Assembly: GCA_037893225.1 (NCBI GenBank)
Contig: JAZGUH010000199.1
Location: 3,100,001 to 3,164,000, forward strand
Direction: 5' to 3'
DNA from: Hippasteria phrygiana
Taxonomy: Eukaryota; Echinodermata; Asteroidea; Valvatida; Goniasteridae
Length of the DNA stretch: 64,000 nt
The notes under the pieces are model-generated. The model was not told the origin of the DNA. It worked only from the letters and a program-made list of their open reading frames with translations, and did no database searches. Both the position numbers and the translations under genes were made by a program. Positions within the stretch are counted from its first letter, which is position 1. The number at the start of each line of letters is the position of its first letter. This document shows positions 58,401 through 64,000 of this stretch, piece by piece.

Positions 58401-61400
58401 CCGTGGCTGGGTTCGCACCCTCAATCTGTAGAATTATCCCCAAGATCTTGAGTTTAATGTACCAGACCACTATGTGACCCTCGAATGCACAATACTAGCT
58501 TTTAAAGTCATTTTTTACTTCGAGGAAGTTTTCCCGAGATCTGGGTCAAACACGTCTTCAAATAGAATACACAGGAGTACCCCCACAATGCAATGTCTCT
58601 CTTTCTGGGACAATTCCCACTCTGAGGATGTTCCCGTTGAGGACATAGGTCCTCAACGTCCTCAGAAAGAACAAAGGAGTACCACAGAAAGCAGCATGTC
58701 TCTCAGTCGGATAATTCCCACTCCAAGGATTTCCTGTCTGAGACCTGGGTCCTCCAAGTCCTCCAAGAATGCAATATGTCTCTTACAGAAACATTATCCC
58801 AAACCGAGGACGTTGTCCGGGACCTGGGTCCCTCACGTCCTTGGCATGTTTCCCTTACCGTCCTCGCTCTCCTGCATGTTATCAATGACGTGGTACTGTG
58901 GCTCATCATCAGGGTGGGGGATCTGGTACGTGGGGTTCATGCGCCGGCTGGGCATGGTCACCGCCGCTGCCCGCGAGTTGTTAACCACACAGCCGTTGGC
59001 CTTCTTGTCGTAGAAGACCGCCGGCACGCTGTGCTTCAGCTTAATGTACTTGCGCCGGTACAGGAAGACGAAGACGGCAAAGACGATGACCAGGAGAAGT
59101 AGGATGGCGACGACGACTCCGATGATAGTGCTGCTGTTGGACAGCGGAATGCCGGGGACACCCTGATCCTTGGTGGGGTCCACTGCAAGAGACAGGCTAA
59201 TATTTTAAGTTTTAAACTTTGGAGTGATCAGACGAGCGAAGGTTGTTATGGGTCCACTAGCCAGTAAAAAAAAAACTTAAACGTAGTATACAACATTTGC
59301 AAATGTGACTCGCTCTGCAAATAGGACACATACATGTAAGTCGCTGTACGCTTTTACGCGTAATGGGCCGTTCTATGTGAAGAGGGTGAACAATTCTTCA
59401 AACAAGTGATTTTTAAGGAAGGGAATTTATTGCATCATTGATACCTATATTATTCCAGTTCATAACCAAAATATTTGGTTTCAGTGAATAAAGTTGGAAA
59501 AAGAATGTGTTTGTGTGGAGTGCTTCAATCTATTGCTTTGCTTTTTTGTTTTGTTAAATGGCCTGTTTCTCCACAAGTCGTTTCAAGAAATTCCTGAAAA
59601 CAAACATGCAAATTTCCAAATATCTCGCGAATGCAAAATGGTACAGGCCTCAGACATATATCATGGAAGCTTATAAAATGGCCTTTCCAGCTATATATAA
59701 AAAACATTATTTTGCAACATAATTGTCCTTTTTTGCCGAGTGGGTCACAAATATCAATAATTAAAACTATTACCAAAAATACCAGACTAGACTATAAGTA
59801 AATAGCAGTCTCAAGCATCCTATGCAATCATGGCACCTGGTGTGCTGTCGTTTTCAAGAAAAGTGGAAACGTATATCGTTGTTTCCAACGATTGTCAGCC
59901 AACAAGGATTATTTCTGAAGGTGAAAGTATGAAAATCCGGCGCACATTTACTCGAGGAAATTTTGAGAGCTGCTGCTCATATATTTTTTGGAGCAAAGAA
60001 AATGAAAATTTTCAAAATGGCAATCAGCGTAGCCATTTTAAAAATGTCGAAAACATTTATGTCAACAACTACCAGTCTTAGAAAACTGTGATCATCCTCT
60101 TCTAAAAAAATATATCTAAAATTTTTTTTAAAATATAATACTGAAATGGATCGAGGAAGAAAAGAAAGGCACTTTAATTGTTTTGTTCATGCTGTAAAGA
60201 ACTCCAAAAAAATTAGAAAAAAAATGGAAGCCGATTTGGAATAATTTGAAATAAATTCAGAGCAAACAAAGGAAATCTGGCGTACCGGTTAAGTCGGCCG
60301 AGTCGTTGGTATTGGAGTTCGGGACCTTGCTGACGGACGGTGGGCCAGGGCCTCCAGGTGGGCTGGAGCCTCCAGGTGGGCTGGAGCCTCCAGGTGGGAT
60401 GAAGCCTCCAGGTTTGCTGGCTGTCGTGGTCTCGTGCTCAACTGAAACAAAATTTGCCACAATTGTGGTTTATTAAAATAATTCAACATGTCGTTATTGA
60501 AACAATAGTTCAACAATTATTCTTGCGATTATTTTTAAACAACAAGGCGAACTAAAACTGGAATAACCTGATCTTTACCATGTCGTGCGTCAATAATGAC
60601 CACAGACTGGTGTGGCCACTCTTAATACAGCCTTGACCATACCAAGGTTATCAATGACCAGTAATGACCAGGCCATCACATTTTTATTTCCATTCATAAA
60701 TGCCTTTTTACCCACCACTCTTTTAAAGGATAAAGAGGAGCACAGTTTTTCTTTTATTGGGACAAGAATGTCCCAATTAAACATGCCTTTTCTAGCAATT
60801 TCAAGGCGCTAAAGTACAAGTACTGCAAACGTCACATAAACAAAAGGGACTTTACTCCAGAGGGCAAATCACAAGCAGTATTAACACTTCCGTCTGGAAC
60901 CCAATCCAACACCAGAATGGTAAAAAAAAGTAGACTTTAGTCAAATTGTTCAAAACTCCGGTCTGGACTTGACTTGAGCCACGGCGTAGACTTGATTCTG
61001 AAGTCCTATGCACTTCTTGATGTCATAATGGTCTCGGACTCGCAACTGGACTCGGTAGTTCCAGACTTGACCAAGACCAGATGTACGGCCGAGACCATAA
61101 ATTAAGACATCCAAAAAGACATCCAAAAAGAAAAAGTCAAAGTGGTCCGAGCCAAGGCCAAGTTGAACGAGACTTTTCTGAACTATCAGACCACAAGTAT
61201 CTATTTTTTTTTTACCGCTATTGCCTTGGAATTAGACCCAGACTCGACTACGACACTGATTTGACACGTGCGCATACAGGGTGACAGACACCCAGAGAGA
61301 CACAGAGCAGAAACCAACCTGGGGTGGTGGACGGAAAGACTGGGTATTGCGTCTGGGGAGGGCGCACATAGTTATCTACGGGATCTGCAAACAGTGGAGG

Positions 61401-63305
61401 AAACAAAGGTTCGGGCAAACAAACATCGTCACAAGGGAGGTATGCATAACATTACAAAAAATGGCATTGCGTCAGTGCCAAGTCTCTAGAGGGCGCTGTC
61501 CATACAGAACTTCCAGACCCAACAAGAGAGAATTGTGACAATGAGGTCCCAAAATCGGGAACAGAATGTTTCTACACGCTTTTATTTACTGTTGTTGAAA
61601 CAATTTAGAGGCCCTTTGCCTAAATTCTCTATACGCATCCACAGATCTGACAATTTCTATTCAACACCCAAAAAATGAATTTCATAACTTATTACAAAGT
61701 AAAGACTGTGTAAAAATGCTTTACATGTAACTTTCTCATTGAACATGATATACGCATACCTGTAGTGTCCAAACATGCATACATGTACACACACAATGCT
61801 TGGCATTCAATTCCATGCATACAAATTGATCTGAATATGCGGGCGTGGAACCTTAAGCTTACAGCGCCCTCTAGAGACGAATTTGCATGCGACACGATAC
61901 CATTCATCCCATTCACCGACATTGTACAATGCTTATGTTTACTTGATGCCTTTCAAACAATACATCACAATGCCGAGAACAAAAAAAAATATTCAAATGT
62001 CTGCCGTTAAATAATCAACAAAATCAATTCTGCAACAAAATGAACCAAAATATGTGATTGCGCATGAAAACGAAGCTGGTGAAAAACCCACTTGCTTTTT
62101 GAAATATCATCTATTGGTGGCTCTTTTGGCTCGTCTTCGAAGAGAAAAATACAAATAAAAGTAATTTTCTAACAAAATGAGAGAAAAGATGTCAGAAGTT
62201 ATCGACTAAATACTCGTCTGCAAATAGGGTTAGTGAAAAAAGAAATTTAAACTGGAAAATAAGAATTAATACAATAATACTGCTTAAAAATCAAACCTGA
62301 AGTCTCATTTTAATACTTCGGTTCTAGCCAAACGACCTCCTCAAAGACCAAACAATTTGTTTGTTTTAATCAAATTTTTCTTCTAAGGAACCTGAATCTC
62401 TAAAATCCAACAATACACTAACAATTGCACTTTAACCCTCCTACTATTATAACTATCTCAACCTATCGAAAAAACCAACCGGCCAGGTGGTCTTTTTCAA
62501 AACCACAGCTATGGCCGTCGTCCGTATTCAAAAGGTTAATAAAATCTGCTTATTTTATTCCACTTGAATTAAATTGGGACTATATTGATAGACACCGGTC
62601 TTGAAAAAAAAACGGTCTTGAAAAAATAACTGGTCTTGAAAAAAATAACTGGTCTTGAAAAAAATCCGGTCTTGAAAAAATAACTGGTCTAGTGAATCAC
62701 TTGTACTATTAAGTCTGATGGCCTTGTGGCTATTTGTAGGAAATACAACTTTCATAGAAATGGAGGGAGTAGGGGGTGGATAAGGAACTCACGGGATGCG
62801 AAGGACACTTCACTGATGAGGACCCACTTATTCCGGTGACGCAGCCTACACTTGATGAACTTGGCCAACCGGTTCTGCAGGTTGACCGTCACCCAGCGGG
62901 CGTCCTCGTGGTCCCGGTCCTGCCGGACATTCCAGTTGATCGTCCGGGTTGAGTAGTGACCCTCCCGCAGTCCAAAGAACACCTCCACCGACTTGACCAG
63001 CTCCACGTCCTTACTGAAGAAGTTGTTGGTGTGGAGGGCCATCGAGGTGAAGTTACGGACCGAGTCAAATTTGAACTCTAGTATGGGATCGAGGTGGGAG
63101 GTGTTGCGCCAACCGAGCCACTCGTGGCCCGGACTGACGTTAACGGGGCTGAGCCGGTAGTTAGAGCTGCCGAGGGTGCCGTCGGTCAGCTGGCCCAGCC
63201 CACTGACCAGCCGGCCGCCGACTGAGTAGCCATCGTAGGTGTCGTCATCGAAGGCATACTCGCCCCGGATGTCCGGCTCCACCATGTTGTAATGCACCAG
63301 GTGGT
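49459..63305 (-). CDS. DDR: discoidin domain receptor tyrosine kinase, 3' part (5' exons off-window)
   Basis: Collagen-activated single-pass receptor kinase of the DDR1/DDR2 family. Exons 5' to 3': 62793-63305, 61319-61384, 60286-60441, 58859-59182, 57986-58236, 56550-56680, 52517-52720, 51300-51534, 50515-50697 and 49459-49581. A possible cassette exon lies at 62096-62134. Phases close, giving 727 residues, equivalent to human DDR1 from about residue 187 to the end. In order: DS-like domain ([14 protein letters not shown], with RNTS and RNFT glycosylation sites); a Pro/Gly-rich extracellular juxtamembrane region with PPGGSS repeats; a TM helix at fragment residues 264-286; an NPTY motif at 327-330 (PTB-docking type); a Gly loop [13 protein letters not shown] with Lys469; HRDLATRN with catalytic Asp575; DFG at 593-595; YSGNYYR activation-loop tyrosines; and [14 protein letters not shown]. 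The stop at 49459-49461 follows EPPVPV. The signal peptide and collagen-binding discoidin domain are missing only because the window ends. Not assigned to DDR1 or DDR2. Confidence 0.95.
49640..50395. repeat. intronic minisatellite, period about 85-90 bp, about 9 units
   Basis: The unit runs GTTCCTGGGTGGAGTGAAGC, AATTGCAGTAAAGTGTC, CTGCTCAAGGACACAAGC, ACCATGATCCCCTGGCTGGG. Units start near 49649, 49736, 49821, 49907, 49992, 50077, 50157, 50242 and 50323. The array fills most of the DDR intron between the last two coding exons. Diverged single copies of the unit occur at 24575-24640 and 58340-58420, so it grew from a dispersed repeat. Open frames of about 140 codons on both strands reflect the near-multiple-of-three period. 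Confidence 0.9.
51167..51291 (+). mobile_element. TTAA-type MITE abutting a DDR splice donor
   Basis: TTAACTCTTCTGTCCAACTG, TGCCAAGCGTAATGC, ATTGAGTACGCGGAGGAATG and CAACCGACCAGGTG match the left two thirds of the short form. The right end is cut off, and the remaining border lies about 8 bp from the donor of the exon at 51300-51534. Confidence 0.7.
51640..52200 (+). repeat. dispersed repeat interrupted by a nested MITE (copy 1)
   Basis: CAATACAAGGCTAATAGCC, then after the nested element AGAGGTGGTAGGGTTGGC, GCCAACCCTACCACCC, GGTTTTCCTGGGCCCAGATC and CCCAATTTTCAGACCTAT. The reverse complement of 54557-54752 matches segment by segment without the nested element. Confidence 0.75.
51667..52049. 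mobile_element. 383-bp nested MITE, TAA target duplication (PIF/Harbinger-like)
   Basis: Starts GGGAGCACTGCCTAAC and ends GTTAGACAGTGCTCCC. Inverted arms of about 75 bp continue through CGGGCCAGG and TTGGCCA. TAA occurs on both sides (51664-51666 and 52050-52052). The second copy of the host repeat (54557-54752, reversed) reads GGTAAAGGG at the same point, which is the empty site with one TAA. A 3-bp TAA duplication with GGG ends fits PIF/Harbinger MITEs. Confidence 0.8.
52743..52897 (-). mobile_element. TTAA-flanked MITE (short form, reversed)
   Basis: TTAACCTCTTGAATACGG at the plus-strand left end and GAAGAGGTTTTAA at the other. The interior contains CATTCCTGCACGTACTCAAT and CCATTAATAAAAG. 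TTAA is at 52743-52746 and 52894-52897, the latter shared with the next element. It lies about 20 bp from the DDR exon at 52517-52720. Confidence 0.8.
52894..53112. mobile_element. TTAA-flanked MITE, CCTCTTGCATACGG ends (copy 3)
   Basis: Third copy of the 30597-30819 family: TTAACCTCTTGCATACGG to CCGTGCCCAAGGGGTTAA, with TTAA at 52894-52897 and 53109-53112. It contains GCCACCAGGCCGGATGACGC and AGCGGTTCGCTTGGCTGCC. It shares its left TTAA with the neighbouring related element. Confidence 0.85.
53740..54060. other. CpG-rich island inside a DDR intron (candidate conserved element)
   Basis: About 320 bp of markedly higher GC and CpG content than the surrounding AT-rich intron, for example GTCGGCGCTGTCGCTACGCC, with AATTAATTGCG and GATGCATTAATTGC homeodomain-like cores nearby. 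Open frames of 73 and 88 codons run across it on both strands without family resemblance or splice signals. It could be an enhancer, a retrocopy or foreign DNA. Confidence 0.3.
54316..54418. mobile_element. hairpin-forming MITE-like element
   Basis: CCATGTGAA...AGTGTAGTTCTTAGA pairs with TCTAAGAACCACACTTTTTG...TTCACATGG, with arms of about 40 bp and a loop of about 20 nt. The target duplication is unclear. Confidence 0.65.
54557..54752 (-). repeat. dispersed repeat, copy 2 without the nested MITE
   Basis: Reverse orientation relative to 51640-52200 and uninterrupted at the point where that copy carries the TAA-flanked insertion. Confidence 0.75.
54886..55062. mobile_element. MITE with inverted ends (copy 2)
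   Basis: ACCTTGCTTAGTAAAATCAG, GTTACCAGCCAA and the inverse TTGGCTGGTAATCTGG, TTTTACTAAGCGAGGT. The decayed relative is at 36728-36890 in ATAT1. Confidence 0.75.
55713..55860 (-). repeat. tRNA-derived SINE, best-preserved copy
   Basis: On the minus strand: GGCAAGATAGCTCAGTTGGT, AGAGCGCCGGTACGG, then GTCGCAGGATCGAATCCCGC and TCCTGCC. Acceptor, D and T stems can nearly be drawn, but position 33 is C and the anticodon stem has a mismatch. The leader with TTTGGGAGACCGCC and ACAAAGATACTGACAA identifies it as the SINE family, not a working tRNA. Confidence 0.75.
56236..56505 (-). mobile_element. TTAA-type MITE (long form, reversed)
   Basis: AACCTCTTTGATAGGAACGA, GGACATAGCCATGG, CACCTGGCCGGTTG and CATTCCTGCACGTGCTCAAT, followed by the internal GACGGAGCTTTTTCAAACAA segment and GGCTACACAGCCCGTTC. 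It has the same order as the long element at 63342-63642, reversed. It ends about 45 bp before the DDR exon at 56550. Confidence 0.7.
56760..57040 (+). mobile_element. LINE remnant, C-terminal part of a reverse-transcriptase ORF
   Basis: The plus-strand frame gives ...[20 protein letters not shown] and [18 protein letters not shown], the pattern found at the C-terminus of non-LTR retrotransposon polymerase ORFs. The upstream catalytic part is absent and the fragment is cut at its 3' side by the MITE at 57041. It is antisense to DDR within an intron. A 50-bp piece of the same sequence is at 36906-36958. Confidence 0.6.
57041..57491. mobile_element. 451-bp MITE with 24-bp ATATGTGACC terminal repeats
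   Basis: Left ATATGTGACCCGCTCTGG and right AGCTGGTCACATAT are inverted over about 24 bp with three mismatches. The element interrupts the LINE remnant. A related element with ATGTGACTCGCTCTGCAAA / GAGTGGGTCACAAAT ends is at 59302-59756. Confidence 0.8.
57590..57715 (+). repeat. tRNA-like SINE fragment
   Basis: CAGGTTGGTACTTTCCTCAC and GGGTTCGAATCCCAGCAGGG resemble D- and T-arms. It is fragmentary and lies in a DDR intron. Confidence 0.45.
58520..58858. repeat. intronic minisatellite next to a DDR splice donor
   Basis: Four diverged units carry GACCTGGGTCCTCCAAGTCC or variants near 58540, 58641, 58744 and 58822, joined by GCAATGTCTCTC and ATTCCCACTC segments. The period is about 80-103 bp. 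The last unit runs to the donor of the exon at 58859-59182. Confidence 0.75.
59302..59756. mobile_element. MITE related to 57041-57491
   Basis: Left ATGTGACTCGCTCTGCAAA and right TGCCGAGTGGGTCACAA are inverted with mismatches. The body differs from the first copy. It lies in a DDR intron. Confidence 0.65.
59830..59905. repeat. dispersed repeat with TTTCCAACGATTG (copy 2)
   Basis: Reverse orientation of 15785-15872: CCTGGTGTGCTGTCGTTTTC then GTTTCCAACGATTG. The hairpin is incomplete here. Confidence 0.6.
61319..61384 (-). other. DDR extracellular juxtamembrane exon
   Basis: A 66-nt exon with phase 1 at both ends and Pro/Thr-rich sequence ([16 protein letters not shown]). It is already counted in the DDR entry. 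It is listed separately because its short length and symmetric phase make it easy to miss and potentially skippable. Confidence 0.8.
62096..62134 (-). other. candidate 39-nt cassette exon of DDR with GC donor
   Basis: On the minus strand a strong pyrimidine tract and AAG acceptor (TTTTTCTCTTCGAAG) precede 39 nt that read [12 protein letters not shown] in frame, followed by GCAAGT, the consensus of GC-AG introns. Both borders are phase 1, so inclusion would add 13 residues without changing frame. Skipping also gives an intact reading frame. Confidence 0.4.
62432..62539. mobile_element. chimeric TTAA-flanked MITE
   Basis: The left part, TTAACCCTCCTACTATTATA through CAACCTATCG, is the end of the 33105-33255 family. 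The right part, CCAACCGGCCAGGTGGTC to CGTCCGTATTCAAAAGGTTAA minus its last base, is the end of the 63342-63642 family. TTAA is present at both borders (62432-62435 and 62536-62539). Confidence 0.65.
62600..62695. repeat. short minisatellite, GGTCTTGAAAAAA units
   Basis: Five units of about 17-21 bp (GGTCTTGAAAAAAATAACT and variants) lie in the DDR intron next to the DS-like exon. Confidence 0.85.
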
Positions 63306-63341
63306 CTGGAGAACGAAAAATTCAAGAAAGGCTCCGACTGT

Positions 63342-63642
63342 TTAACCTCTTTACATCTGGCTGTTATTGATATGGCTGGTATGCCAGGATCGGGGCTGTG
63401 CAGCCAAGCGTAAACGCAAATAATAGAGTGGTCCTATTCATCGCACTCGGAGCTCTCCTTTCATGTAAATGAAAGCTTTGTTTGAAAAAAGCTCCATCCA
63501 TTCATTACACTCCCATTCAAGAACAATATAGTTGAATAATGAATAGGTTGAGTATGCGCAGGAATGTGCCAATAGGCGTCAACCGGCCAGGTGGTCTTTT
63601 TCAAGCTGCAGCTATGGCCGTCGTCCGTACTCAAGAGGTTAG
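63342..63642 (+). mobile_element. TTAA-type MITE, long form
   Basis: The most complete copy: TTAACCTCTTTACATCTGGC at the left, TGTGCAGCCAAGCGTAA, the internal GAAAGCTTTGTTTGAAAAAA segment, GCGCAGGAATGTG, GGCCAGGTGGTC and GTCGTCCGTACTCAAGAGGT. The right TTAA has become TTAG. The short forms elsewhere lack the middle 130 bp or so. It lies in the DDR intron upstream of the DS-like exon. Confidence 0.75.
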
Positions 63643-63732
63643 AGCTCTCAACAAAGCATTTCTAAAACAAACTGAGCAATATGTAAATGTATTTCCTCTT
63701 TTTTATGAACGACTTTCCAAGGAATATGCCCT

Positions 63733-63778
63733 TTAACAAACAAACAAACAAACAAACAAACAAACCAACAAACAAAAA
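63733..63778. repeat. (AAAC)n microsatellite
   Basis: About eleven AAAC/ACAA units with one ACC interruption. The remaining sequence to 64000 shows no exon, so the upstream DDR exons lie outside the window. Confidence 0.9.
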
Positions 63779-64000
63779 TTGCTTTAAAATTTTCATTTGC
63801 AGGCCCCACTTCCGTGAACATTTTTTTAAAATTTATTGCGCTGGTGTCATGCTTTAAAGAAACTGAATTACTGGCAATCTGCCCACCAATGGAAATTTGT
63901 AAATATTTTAACTAAATATGGGTGGACCTGTTCATTCAATGTCTCACTGGAAAGCCGGTAACTTTGGTCACGCAAAAAAAAATTGCAATTCAACGCCACG

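Noticed and set aside
63306..64000. Search for the N-terminal discoidin domain exon of DDR
   Set aside because: No discoidin-like coding sequence in this stretch. It contains a MITE, an AAAC microsatellite and unassigned AT-rich sequence, so upstream exons must lie beyond the window.

Overview
The window is nuclear DNA of an intron-rich, AT-rich animal, most likely a marine invertebrate deuterostome such as an echinoderm. Spliced genes with canonical GT-AG introns, many degenerate tRNA-derived SINEs and short inverted-repeat (MITE-like) transposons, long poly-C/poly-G runs and scattered ACATGT-type palindromes support this. The exact phylum is an inference.

Layout. 1-15,027: the right end of a tandem satellite of about 306-bp monomers (about 49.5 copies), organised in higher-order repeats and decaying at its right edge. 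15,028-18,480: intergenic DNA with dispersed repeats. 18,684-34,944 (minus): a complete 11-exon GNL1 gene (circularly permuted GTPase, 615 aa predicted). 34,945-35,530: a 586-bp interval between divergent start codons. 35,531-40,141 (plus): a complete 10-exon ATAT1 gene (alpha-tubulin N-acetyltransferase, 462 aa predicted). 40,142-49,458: intergenic DNA carrying two long palindromes (about 460 and 654 bp) and several MITEs. 49,459-63,305 (minus): the 3' ten constitutive exons of a discoidin domain receptor tyrosine kinase (DDR), from the DS-like domain to the stop. Its N-terminal discoidin domain and signal peptide lie beyond the right edge.

GNL1, ATAT1 and DDR1 also lie close together in the human MHC class I region (6p21.33), so the three genes here look like a small preserved piece of the ancestral proto-MHC linkage. 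They do not form a pathway: GNL1 is a ribosome-biogenesis-type GTPase, ATAT1 acetylates microtubules and DDR is a collagen receptor. All exon borders were worked out by hand from splice signals, reading phase and family similarity, and all phases close.

The rest is dominated by transposable-element debris. Several MITE families are bounded by TTAA, including two related ones starting TTAACC(C/T)CTT and one starting TTAACCCTAA. Other elements have readable target duplications: 9-bp elements, a 10-bp fold-back element, and a TAA-flanked element whose empty site is visible in a second repeat copy of the same intron.
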